From assembly GCA_015179125.1 (NCBI GenBank), contig WHVA01000401.1, positions 1 to 64,000 of the forward strand: 64,000 bases of DNA. Reading direction: 5' to 3'. The notes below the pieces were generated by a model. That model did no database searches. It was given only the letters and a program-made list of their open reading frames with translations, and was not told the DNA's origin. Of the stretch, positions 1 to 11,529 are shown piece by piece. The stretch comes from Gautieria morchelliformis (Eukaryota > Basidiomycota > Agaricomycetes > Gomphales > Gomphaceae). Each line of letters starts with the position of its first letter. The first letter of the stretch is position 1. A program made the translations under genes and the position numbers.

Positions 1-217
1 GTGAGGGGCTCCAGGATGGAGTTGTTCTTTTGGAAGAAACTTCCTGTGGGGAATCGAACAGAAATCGACATACACACTCTCGAACGATCGCTTTATGTTG
101 GTGATACCATGGCTACTACCACCAATTAATTATCCTGCTCAACTTGGTTGAGGATGACATAGATGCATCGTGTGACGAATTCGGGAGAAAGGACGTGATG
201 GAGGGAGGAAAGCGGAC

Positions 218-1620
218 TTAGTTTCGAGGGGGGGGGGAGTTGTGGAGTGTGGGGTAGATTCGGCAGGGTTGTTTGATGTGCCTCCGCTCGCCGCCGCCGC
301 AGGGCTGGTGTCATTGCCGGGGTTGTGTGTATTCGAGCTTGCGTTGCCAGCATTGGAATTCGCGTTGGCTTTGCCGTGGCTGCTGACATTGAAGCCACGC
401 GTTCACACTAGACCCGTACGTGCGCGCGAAGGCGTTTGGGGCTGGGTGCTGATGCTGATGCTGCCGAAGCCACCAGCCGGGGCGACGGAACCAGGACGCG
501 AGATCGACACCCGAGCGCGTCGACATGGCACGCGCCGAACGCACCTGCGATGGATATGAACCAGATGACGCAGAGGGGGAGAGGGTGCGGAGGGTGCAGA
601 TAGCGCAGATGTTGGTTTCGGCGGCGTGCTGCTGTTGCGGGTGGGCCTGGACGTTGGGCTGGACGTCGAGTGCGATACCGGGGGAACTGGCGCGTCCACC
701 TCCATGTCCACATCACCCACACCGCCCTCCCAACCTTTCCCCATCCCCACCCTCATCCTCGTCCCCGTCCATGTTCACGTCCTTAGCACCAGCATGCGCC
801 GGCGACTCCTTGGAACGTGTACCTCCCACCATAACATCTGCGAGACGCATCCCAGCCTCTTTCTCTTGTGACTTTCGCGCGTGAGGAGACGTCGTCGATA
901 GCTCGACGCATATCTCAAGGTCAAGGGTGCGCAAAAATTTGGAATCTGTTCCCTCAATCTCTTGTATCACGGTGCGAAAGTGTCTCTCCAGGCTGAATTT
1001 ATTGATCCCGCCTTCTTCTGAAAGCGATACGGTCAACCAGGATGGGATGCGAGCACAATGCCACAATGGCCTTGTTGTAACGGCATACCACACGGGAAGA
1101 GACACCTGCAACATTGTCAGCTTGAGTCAGTTAGTCGGGATGAGAATTGTACGATGTGAGATGGCTCCTTGGGGATACATATATCTTACTTAGATCAAGG
1201 TCAGCCAAGCTCAAGGAAAATGGTTGAAGTTCAGGATTGTCGTCATCGAGGCCATTGCATCCCCGAATGGCATTAGAAAGAAGCATCATACTGCGCTCGA
1301 CGGTAAATCTTGCATCCTCAACATCTCTTTGGTAATTGTCAGACGTATTCTGTGTAGACTGAGTTCGGGCGCACAGCTCTCGCTGAGTGCAGGCGAGGAA
1401 GTATTCCCGAGCCGTTGAGAATGAACCTCTGTCCAGCTGTAGCTTATTGCGTCCATCTATGTAAAATGGCAGGCGAACAATTGGCCGGACGTGAAAATCA
1501 TCTGAATTCGATGAAAATAACTCCCAATGGCGTCGAAACGATGCCGAAAGAGCTCGATAGTCCAACGAGCTACTGAGCAACAAGATCTTCCTGTTCGGAG
1601 CCCGTGAGGCTCAAAAAGAT
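218..1620 (-). pseudogene. Unrecognised spliced gene, 3' end decayed
   Basis: I do not recognise the family. On the minus strand an open exon (about 1131-1607) begins after a possible acceptor near 1608 and ends at a GTAAG donor near 1190. A second exon resumes after a TTGCAG acceptor near 1103 and runs to about 720 in one frame, ending in an acidic D/E/G-rich tail. From about 756 down to 218 a different frame is open and encodes a low-complexity Ser/Asn/Pro/Gly-rich segment typical of fungal protein tails, with an in-frame TGA near 408. The frame change near 740 and this stop suggest decay or sequence error. No domain motif is visible. A separate 58-codon open stretch (1626-1799, minus) could be an upstream exon. 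Plus-strand frames over the GC-rich part are shadows. Confidence 0.4.
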
Positions 1621-3027
1621 CGTTGCTAGTTTGACGCCAGGGATCTATAAGAGTTGTAGTTTTCAGAGGGTGAGGTATGTGAGATGTTGATATGAACCTT
1701 CTCTAATAACATATACACTCCCAGCGGATGTCCCGCGACTAAATTAAGGTGAAGCACCCGGGACACAGGGATCGATGTTTTTCTAGCCAGATAGTTCATC
1801 GTGGCCGCCTACAACTAAGTCAGGGTGCATTTCATTGCAGGCAGAGGACGACTTTCCCACCTCAGATTCTATAACATAACTCGGCAAAGATGAGGACTGA
1901 ATACGAGCTATGATATCTTTCCTGTCCGCAAGAGTAACGTTGATTGTCTATTTCCAATAAGAATGATTGCCCAGATTAAAATATATGGATCAGACCTTGC
2001 AATACTCGTCTGTGTCACAGATTCAGCAGAAGCCCTTTGTCCCTTCATTATGACTTGGACAGCAGGACTTACTCTTCCCCACTAGTTCCAACTCTGTCAT
2101 CTCAACGCCAATGTTGTCGAAGACCGCCTCTTTCAAAGCCTCAAGTTTATCCCCAGAGCAGGCAGAGTGCACACCATTTATGATATGTGAGCAAGAGAAG
2201 AAGGCGATATGATGGTTATCGATGTGAGGTAAGTGAGTACGTGTGTTGGCCACGTGCCACCCACATGGCTATCGATTCAAGTTGGCACCCAAGGGCCATG
2301 TAGAAATGACAAGACATAAGCACATGTCCTAGCTGGAGAAATGTGGTTGAGAACACAGTACGAGCTTGTTCGACGCTGCCATTCAGAAACATAGGCAACC
2401 TGATAGTTAGAGCCCATAGCTGCCCATAGCTGTCCGCGTTAATACGGGGCCCTGTGCATGTTTTCAGAGCGCCCGAGTAGCAGGTGGTTTGTTCATGGGG
2501 ATGACGGAGCAAGCTGTGATGCACTTGATAGTTTGACTCCTTCGCCGCGACTGGACAGACGCAGATGTCTTAACGGCTAGGGTGGATATGCTAGACACCA
2601 CCGTATAGGAGAATAGGCCGTATATAAAGGCATTCGAACACCCAATATGGATCAGTTGTAGTCACTAGTGGCAGTGAGGTTGACGAAATAAAAATTCATC
2701 TGTCAGGACAGCATGCTCATAAGAAGGTCTTCTGAACCCGAGTCTCAGCAGGAAAATTGGACTATATCGAATATTTCATTGCATTCGTGAATAGCAGAAT
2801 TATAAGCGGTAGAAGTTAGCCATTGCCTGTTCAGCAGAATAGCAAGGCGCCGAGTAGTGCGGAGTGAGCCAGGCATGTGGGTCAAGCAACTGCTGAACCG
2901 AAAGCTAAGTTTTTCTCACAACTTCAAGACCTCAAGAAAGTGCGCATCGGTTCGCAGTAAGTCAGGTAGCACCGAGCCCCAAATAACAATACGGCTAATG
3001 CGCAATAGCAACCCACAGAACTCATAA
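1621..3027. other. No recognised gene
   Basis: Short minus-strand open frames (1626-1799, 2023-2253, 2216-2524) have no recognisable motif. Mixed composition; no tandem repeat or terminal-repeat structure seen by eye. Confidence 0.3.
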
Positions 3028-4420
3028 ATGGCCTCTCGTCCCACAGTCAGTGTTCGTACCGGGTCTGGTGGTCAGTACAAGACATTTGCTGAGGGCTTGC
3101 TTCTGACGCATGTTCTTCCACAGAGGCTTCGACCTCTCTTACCCTGCCTGCAGTTTTCACTGCCCCCATTCGTCTCGATGTCGTGCAGCAAGTGCACAGT
3201 ACGTGAGCGTTAATTGGTTGTATATTCATGTTTTGAGCTTTGTTTGACAGAGAGCATCGCCAAGAACAAGAGGCAGCCATACGCCGTTAGTGTTAAGGCT
3301 GGCCACCAGACTAGTGCCGAGTCATGGGGTACTGGTCGCGCCGTCGCCCGTATCCCCCATGTAGGAGGTGGTGGTACTCACCGTTCGGGCCAGGTGCGCA
3401 CTGACCTTCAGATAACCTGCCTTACTTCTACTTACTTATTTGAATCAAGGCGGCTTTTGGCAACATGTGCCGTGGTGGTCGCATGTTTGCTCCCACCAAG
3501 ATCTGGCATAAATGGCACGTCAAGGTAAACCAGAATCAGCGTCGCTTTGCTGTCGTCTCTGCGCTTGCGGCTTCTGCCTTACCCTCCCTCGTGCTCGCAC
3601 GCGGGCATTGTATTGAGGAAGTTGATGAGGTCCCATTGGTTGTGCCGACCTCCACGGAGGGCCTAACCAAGACTAAGGAAGCCGTGGAGCTACTCAAGGG
3701 TCTCCGGGCTTACAGGGACGTCGCCAAAGTTTCGAACTCATGCAAGCTCTGGGCTGGCGTTGGTAAGATGAGAGAAATCGCAGGCACCGCCAGCGCCGTG
3801 GCCCTCTCATTGCTTACAATGAGGACAATGGCATTGTCAAGGCCTTCAGAAACTTGCCTGGCGTTGAGATTTGTCAGGTCACTCGATTGAATCTTCTGCA
3901 GCTCGCTCCAGGTGGCCACCTTGGACGTTTCGTGATCTGGACGGAAGGCGCATTTGCTCGCCTTGACGAGGTCTTTGGAACACACGGAAAGGCTGCGCTT
4001 CTCAAGAAAGACTACATGTACGCATCTTTGAACCTTTTATTTAATAATACCACTGAGGCATACATTTCAGCTTGCCATCGGCAAAGATCACTAACCCAGA
4101 TGTCACACGGCTGATCAACAGTGATGAGATTCAGTCAGTCGTTCACCCTGCTGGTTCCAAGATTCAAAAGCGCCCTTGGACGCAACACAAGAACCCCCTG
4201 AAGAATAAGGGTGTCTTGTTCCGCCTCAGCCCATACACCAAGACTGTGCGCAGACAGGAGCTTCGTGAGTTGATGATATAAAGTAAATCGCGTTATCTGA
4301 CAACAATTGTTTTCAGTCAGCCAGGAGCATATCAAGAAGGCAGGTAAGAAAACGGCCAAGGCCCAGTCTGCTGGTGGTGCCTTGCATCAAAACGATGTTC
4401 GCGCCTTGAGAATACTCTGA
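3028..4420 (+). pseudogene. RPL4: Ribosomal protein L4 (uL4) pseudogene, six exons
   Basis: The family is the large-subunit protein L4 (uL4), a cytoplasmic ribosome component. Exons read at 3028-3070, 3124-3198, 3251-3393, 3450-4017, 4071-4264 and 4317-4420, all with GT..AG introns. Diagnostic segments include RPTVSVRTGSGG at the start, [12 protein letters not shown]-like [61 protein letters not shown] and TQHKNPLKNKGVLFRL. A 2-nt insertion near 3770-3775 (ATGAGAGAAATC where the family has ATGAGAAATC) shifts the frame just before the conserved [11 protein letters not shown] segment. Several conserved Arg codons are Cys or Trp ([15 protein letters not shown]), as expected from CG to TG changes. 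Retained introns argue for DNA duplication rather than retroposition. A functional copy must exist elsewhere. Confidence 0.93.
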
Positions 4421-5173
4421 TACGATTTGAACATGCGTCTTATGTCCTATACCTAGTCATGCCCCCAACATGCGTTTAGGTGCGGATCTATGATCATTAA
4501 GTGCGGCAACAAAGAGACGTTTTTTTTGGCGGAGAACGGTGCTCTTAACGAGCAGGTTGCTCACCGTTACTGGCATTGCAGACTCCTGCTAGAGGCTGCA
4601 CAATAGTCACCGAGGCTCGTTTTGGCATTGTGCAAGTTTCTGCCTAGTGTCGTCGTTGAATCTGATGCGCACATGGGTCGTCTGCCCCTTATACAGTAAT
4701 ATAATTCTATGCTCTGTCCTCTTCACAACCAGCGACAGGGTCATTTTACGCCAGTGCCACCCACATACATAGCCATTGCTCAGCTCATCCCAAACGAAAT
4801 CCTCCTTCAGTTCGTCTTCTGAAAGCTCTCATTGCAGCTCGTGGGGTCAGTCAACATTGGCGATAGCCTACTTATTAGTAACTCGGTGGTCGTGGCATCC
4901 ACACCAGAACACCTATGTTGCAGGCGGCTGACAGGCTTCATTTCTCAATAAGGGGTGATGCATCGCCAACTTTCCACAGACAGTGTATTGTCATTTGCAG
5001 AAGAGACAACGAGGGTGTAAGAGCATATATAGTGAGATGGGCGTCAATGGATAATCCTAAGAATGTCCTGAAAGACTGTGCATTAAAAGGATCAGTATCT
5101 TTATGAATACAAAAGGCTCCAACACGAAAGATGAGGACATAGTTGACTCAATCGCCAAATCTGTGAAGCAATG
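4421..5173. other. No clear gene; possible F-box remnant
   Basis: At 4772-4830 the plus strand encodes AQLIPNEILLQFVF, reminiscent of the start of fungal F-box proteins, but a stop follows and nothing else supports it. The rest shows only short frames. Confidence 0.2.
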
Positions 5174-5818
5174 CTAAAGCCTCTCATCAAGCATATGGAT
5201 ATGAAACTTGACTGACTGATCTGGCATGAGCACCGGAGCGACGAGGCTCCAAATATAAAGCACCATGCAAACCCAGCTGGACATGACACGCATCCACATG
5301 GCCGGCTTGGAGCGGCCAATGTAGAAGTCGGGCTCCTTTCCCGGATCGCCTTCAGTCGCCTTGAGGACTTTCCTGGAATATTGTGAGGATATTTAACAGC
5401 GCGCAATATGATCGACATACCAATCTGTGAGTAACATTGCTACGTACATGGCACCCATCAAAAATATGGCATGGAACCATGCATACTACAATGTAAATTT
5501 GTCGTCAAATGTCACACAATAGAAATTTGGCAGCAAACCACACATTATAACGAGTGCCAGTACGTTCATCGTCTCGTTCCTCCCCCGCAATACCGTCGTC
5601 TTCATCTTCAACATCCTCCTCGTCCAGAGCAGATACAGTGATGGCACCCACCTCAACCGCCGCCAAAAGTGCTTGATACCTTGGCATCTCAGTCCTCGAC
5701 GGCTGGGATGTGATCAACGTGACACCGCCATCAGAAGCCGTATCATTCGTGAGTTGGATCACACCCTTTTTGTGCCTACCAACAAGGGCTCGGCTCTGTG
5801 TTGCGGCGCGGCTGGCCT
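5174..5818 (-). pseudogene. TMS1: TMS1/Serinc C-terminal fragment, three exons
   Basis: Serinc/TMS1 proteins are multi-pass membrane proteins of the ER/vacuole. Three minus-strand exons, 5818-5544, 5485-5421 and 5372-5174, join in phase to about 179 codons plus a stop. Matches to the family are strong: SRAATQSRALV, the acidic loop GEERDDERTGTRYN, GAMYVAMLLTDW across an intron, then RSKPAMWMRVMSSWV and a final membrane segment LYIWSLVAPVLMPD. The reading frame is intact, but the N-terminal two thirds are missing. Sequence homology stops at about 5818, and a P450 fragment on the opposite strand begins within about 130 bases. This is a 5'-truncated, presumably non-functional copy. Confidence 0.88.
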
Positions 5819-5945
5819 CTTGCACGGCAGGATGAATGCAAATGATGGTGATGATAATACAAAGGGAGAGATTGAAGGAAATGAAAGAATCGATTGAGGG
5901 TACACCCGTCACTGGCGAAGAATACATACATGACACCTGTGCAGC

Positions 5946-6090
5946 TCCACGACTGGCTGGTTGTTGGTGACAAATGCGAGCCGCAGCGTGAGCTCGACGA
6001 AGTTATCGGTGCGAATCGGCTCCCTACCTTTGAGGACCGCGACAGCCTTCTGTATATGAATGCTGTTTGCAAGGAAATACAAAGGTGCCC
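5946..6090 (+). pseudogene. Cytochrome P450 fragment (helix J-K region)
   Basis: About 48 codons match the region from the end of helix I to helix K of fungal P450s: RELDEVIGANRLPTFEDRD, then DSLLYMNAVCKEIQR, which contains the ExxR pair of helix K. The oxygen-binding I helix upstream and the heme Cys loop downstream are absent, and the frame stops about 30 codons later. It is a captured or rearranged scrap abutting the truncated TMS1 gene on the other strand. P450 subfamily cannot be assigned. Confidence 0.75.
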
Positions 6091-6189
6091 AACCTTGGCA
6101 AAACCTGTCATAATGATGAGTTAGTATGAGGTGAGGCGAAAATTATCTTCTTCCCACGCCAAACGCTATCCCCAAAAATCTCCTCCAGC

Positions 6190-7698
6190 ATGACTAAAAC
6201 CAGGCCTTCTCGAAAGGGCAAAGACAAGCCTGCAGCAAAAGAAGCTGCAGGCAAGTCTGGCAAGCGCAAGGCGGTCGGGAGTCCAGAACCCATGGAGCCT
6301 GAGAGGAGGGAATCAACTCGGCCGAAGAAAACTGTTAGACTCGATGAAGCCCTCAATACAATACGCCAGATCAGTAGCGACGTTGAATACTCAACTGAAG
6401 AAGACTCTGATTTCATTCCACATGAAACCGTTGAGGCTGTCAGCGACACCGAGTCTATCGCAGATGTGTCAATTCAGAGCACAGACGAGCTGGAACCTCC
6501 AGCGAAGGTGTTGAGGGGCAAGGGGAGGCCGAAAGGGTCGTCTGTGAAGAAAGTGTTAACCATTTGCAGTGAGTAAATAAAACTTCAACAGATTGATCAG
6601 TGTACTGACCGTCCTCATTTAGCACTGGCGGTTATTGTACCTGATGGCCGTTCCAACTCAGGCGGTTCCCAGCGACTTACCATGAAGTCATCAACACCAT
6701 TTGCAGTAGCTATAAGCATGATTCATGAAGCAATGGGCTGTACCGGCGTAAAAGTGAAGCCGGAGGGGAAATACCTAGCGTACTCTGTGAAGGGGCTCGG
6801 CGGTAAAGGCATTAGCCTCAAGATGATGGGATCGGCGGACTGGATCGCGATGCAGGAACATATCAAAACTTTGATCAAACGCCGAGATTCACATCCTAAA
6901 TATAGTACATGGAAGTACTTCGAAAGGAACTCGCACCTGTACCTGGTGGCAAACGAGGAAAAGTAGCCCATTTAGATCTTAGTGGCAATTCTACTGGTGG
7001 AAATGCGGCAGAGTCCTTTGAAGAAGCTGAGCAACAATGCTTGAAGACCCTGAAGCTTGGTATGAGATGCCAGACCTGTGGCCCGGGGAAGTATTGCAAG
7101 AGAAATGACATTGGTGCCCATGTTTTATTCACCATGCCCCAGTTGAGCACATGGGCACGCGCTCTGGTAAGTCTTCTTGGGTAGCTACCGGACTGGCTAA
7201 TAAATTTATTCATAGACTAATGAGTCACCCGGCGTTGATTATTCCTATCCACCAAGGGGGGCGCTATTCCAGGACTTTTATACGAAACGGCCTACGGGTA
7301 CCAAACAAACGACGGCACCACATGATCTCACGCAAATGGCCACATCTAATTCTCTTCAGAGTAATCTCCTGACTCTTTTATTGGGCATGGCCGCCGGATC
7401 CGCACAGCCGGGACCAGTCACCACCCCTACTATCCCGATGCAAGATATATACAGGAACGTTATCTATCCAGATATCACAACCTTTCTTGGCAAGGTAATT
7501 GAAGATACGCCACTTCGTGCCGAGGCCTTGAAGGGTCTCTGCACCAGTCTAGCAAACCAAGACTTTTACACTATCGATGAGATTGCCGAAGAGACCGAGG
7601 AGTGGTTCCGAAGTGACCCTTATAACCTCACGGCCGGTAATGCAAGGTTTGTTGTCAACATACTTAGGGCAGGTATGACAACGGCTCAGAGTGGATAA
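6190..7698 (+). CDS. Multi-exon protein of unknown function with possible SAM-like C-terminus
   Basis: Start ATG at 6190. Exon 1 encodes a basic, Lys/Pro-rich N-terminus containing RGKGRPKGSS, an AT-hook-like core. A GTGAGT donor near 6570 and TTTAG acceptor near 6622 lead to a second exon. Near 6950 the frame must shift by one (or a very short intron be removed) to continue into HLDLSGNSTGGNAAESFEE and the Cys-rich segment MRCQTCGPGKYCKRN (CxxC...C). A second intron (GTAAGT 7169, ATAG near 7216) leads to a last exon with TKRPTGTKQTTAPHDL and a C-terminal helical region (about 7470-7690) whose spacing resembles SAM-like domains. The AT-hook and zinc-like motif suggest a nuclear, DNA-associated role; that is inference. 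Related multicopy proteins occur in Agaricomycetes, so a transposon-derived origin is possible. Confidence 0.6.
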
Positions 7699-7768
7699 CT
7701 TACTCACAATCCGCTATACTACATGTTTCTACAAAGCTGTTTTACATAGTATTGAAAACGCGTACTGC

Positions 7769-8493
<725 letters not shown>

Positions 8494-9071
8494 CTGAGCC
8501 CACTTACCGATCCACGTGCGACGTATGTCCCAAATCTCGGCAGTCTCGCTCTCAGACTCGTTGTTAGACACGATCTGTATACCATTACCATTGAATAATA
8601 AACCAAAATCGACGGATGAATAAGCTCGAATACACACAGCAACCTCGGCTCAACAATCCTCTCTCTTCACGTAATAGAGTCTGAATTGCCAGCCCATGGG
8701 GGCACGCAAGGTAAACTGGGATTTACCTCTGATATGAATAAAGCAGTTCTTTATGCTTAGAGAGTTGAGAATCTGATTAATATTATCAAGCACACAATGT
8801 TGTGGCGTATCTCTGCGTCAAACAATCAGCCTTTGCCAATGGGTGGCTGAGCAGCAACTTACCGCGGCCGTCGAAGAGGCGTCAGTCAAAGCACTATTCA
8901 CAACACAGCTCATTCAAGGACCCTGACGCACAGTGTGGTACTGTGAGAGCGAGTCCTAAGAATTGTCGATTGTCTTGTAGCCACTCACCACTGCTAAGCT
9001 CTCGAGAATCACCTTATATGGAGTCTGCTTATGTAAAGGTAGAATGCTCCTGACCCAGACCCTTTTTCAAC
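8494..9071. other. No recognised gene
   Basis: Only short frames. The sequence immediately upstream of the actin breakpoint is unrelated to actin. Confidence 0.3.
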
Positions 9072-9503
9072 ATGGCGCCGAAACGAGTGGCAATGTCTCC
9101 TGGACCTAGCACGCCCAAGGGCAAGAAAGCAAAGTTGTCAATGGGTCAGAAAACTTTACACAGCTTTTTCCGTTCTCCTTCCTTGAAGAGCCCAGAAGAC
9201 CAGGGAAGTACAGCGGAAATGCAGGACCGTGAATTGGTTGAACTATTGGCGCGAAAGGACGGAATTGATGTGGAGATTACCAAACATTTAGAAGCCTCGT
9301 GGCAGAATACTCGTGCCAGCAGCAGCGGTAGGAACGCGAATGACGCCATCGAGGTAGATTTAGACCAGGTCTCCAGCGGCAACACGGATGGCACAACATC
9401 AGTGTCAACTATTATACCCGGGATGTCACAAACACATCCTCGTGATCACGTTGTGTCAGGGTCCAAGCTACCTGAACAGACATTCTTGTCTACAGTTTCT
9501 CCC

Positions 9504-10509
9504 TGTCAATATTGGTTTTCAAGTGTTAATATCGTGTATTAGTGAACACAGTGAATGCCCGATTAACTTGTGTGAATAAGTATGCTGTTCGGGGAATAGG
9601 TGAACCAATGAATGTTCACAAGATAAGAGGGTTTGCTAAAACGGGGCTCACCCTATCTACATTCGTAGCGAAATAGCCCGTGACTCTTGACAATGTAACA
9701 TGCAAGGTCTCACGGAAGGGCTGTCTAAGTCTCGACAATCCCTTCGCCAACAGCACAGAAAATGGTTCGAAGGCTAAGTTAACGAAGATGAAGTATGAGA
9801 ACTCACCAGTGATGCCTAAGTCCTTGGCTGGTTGAAGATAGAAATCTTCAAGGGGAGGCTCGAGACTATGATCACAGCGAGGTCAAGTTTGCACAAGATG
9901 GATGACGTATGATAATTGAACTGGGGAATATACATGCAAATGTAAACTACTTATATCGAATGCTCGTACGGTATCAGCGAAGAGGAAAGAGGCCGTCATG
10001 AGTCAGGGTTGGATAGGGGTGCGCAGTCATGATACTAAGGAGATGGAATAAACATACAATAGAGTGAGGGAGGGGTGCGAACATGAAACGACGGAGAGTA
10101 AAGGTGGCGAAGGTACTTATGTACGAAACCATGTCTTGGGACCCGCATACATGTCACCCTGCACGGACTCTTTGTCCACTGGGTCGATCCCACACGACCT
10201 ACGGAAGGAACGCTCCGCGAACATACTTTGGCCATACGAAAACCCAAAGGGGTTGGATTTAAGAAGATGATGGGGTTAGTGATGAATCATCATGCCGGGT
10301 AAATGGTATCGATCATATTTGATGGCGTGCCTTGTTGGCGAAATGTGCGAGCAGCGAATAGCGGTTCGTCAAAATGCGGCAAAGGGTGAACGGAGAGAAC
10401 ATAGAGGAGGCGTGGCCGAAGGGAGGGGCGAAGCCAAGCGAACACGGAGGAGGAGTAGCGAACGAGGGAATGGGGGTAACAAGGTGCAGGAAATACATAG
10501 GTCATGACA
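9504..10509 (+). mobile_element. LTR family A, copy 1, inserted in DNA ligase
   Basis: About 1.0 kb beginning TGTCAATATTGG and ending GGTCATGACA, without coding capacity. It aligns along its length with 55416-56434, for example in the stretches TGTTCACAAGATAAGAGGG and GTCAGGGTTGGATAGGGGTG. Unlike copy 2 it is not bounded by a perfect 5-bp duplication here. A further 238 bp (10510-10747) follows, ending again in CATGACA and flanked by CTGCC, against CTCCC on the left, so the true right end may be 10747 or a deletion derivative. Confidence 0.7.
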
Positions 10510-11504
10510 ATCCGATTGTCAGAACACCATCGGAAGAGGGCCGAGCAGAGGAGGTGATAGGCCCAACAATGACTGCTAAGTTAGTCCGAAGATGTCGATC
10601 GCTTGTTGACGGCATAACCATGGTCATTGTTGCGAACAGCGAGAATTGGTTGCCGAACATAACAATGGCGATCGGAACAAACACGGAGATGGAGTGACAA
10701 ATGGTAGGACAGAGCACCTGAATATGAGAAATAAACGCATCATGACACTGCCCTCATCGATGTGACTCCCCAATCTTCCGCCTCTTTGAAATCCCTGGAC
10801 CTATGTGTAGACCCAGCAACGTTCGCGGTCAACAGTAATCCCCCTTGGTCACCCCTCACACAGACCCCATATTCTTGCCTCGTTCAGGCTCTTTCAACCC
10901 TCTCACAGATGCGCTCTCGAATTTTAATCCTCAACACACTGACAAATTACCTCCGCTTGATATCACTTTATCACCCTCCATCTCTTCTTCCTTCCCTTTA
11001 TCTCTTGTCAAACACACTCGCCCCTCCTTATCTCTCAGTAGAACTCGGATTGGGAGTGATCATCATTTCCCGATCGATCCAGCAAGTATCCGGTCTGACT
11101 TCTGCTGCCCTGAGTAAACTTTACAGATCACTGGGCGATCCAGGGGACGTCGCTTTCGCTGCAAAATCTTCCGTGCGGACTTTGATTCCTCATTCAGCTC
11201 TTACCGTCCTTGGTGTGTATGGCACCATGCTAAAGATTTCTCGGGCGCAGGGTCAGGGTGCAGCCAAAATCAAGCAATCGCTTGTTGAAAAATTACTTCT
11301 ATCTGCTAAGGGCGAAGAATCTCGGTATCTCGTTCGCACGCTTTGCCAAAACCTCCGAGTGGGTGCAGTAAGGTAAGTCAATTGCCATTGAATTGAAACA
11401 GACTTTACTGGCATTCAAGAAAACAATAATTTCGGCCTTAGCGCGTGCCATGGTCTTTCCTCCTCTGGACCCATCGGCAGGGTCAGGTTCTGAGTGGATA
11501 GGTA

Positions 11505-11525
11505 TACACGGTCAGTGACCGTGTA
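11505..11525. repeat. 21-bp perfect palindrome at the ligase/gypsy junction
   Basis: Arms TACACGGTCA and TGACCGTGTA separated by one G, lying where ligase homology stops and gypsy integrase sequence starts. Confidence 0.75.
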
Positions 11526-11529
11526 CATG

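Noticed and set aside
242..559. Plus-strand 105-codon frame
   Set aside because: It opposes a low-complexity Asn/Ser/Gly-rich minus-strand frame that fits the upstream exons better.
713..1583. Possible Mediator subunit
   Set aside because: Considered from general composition, but no diagnostic motif could be matched; left unassigned.
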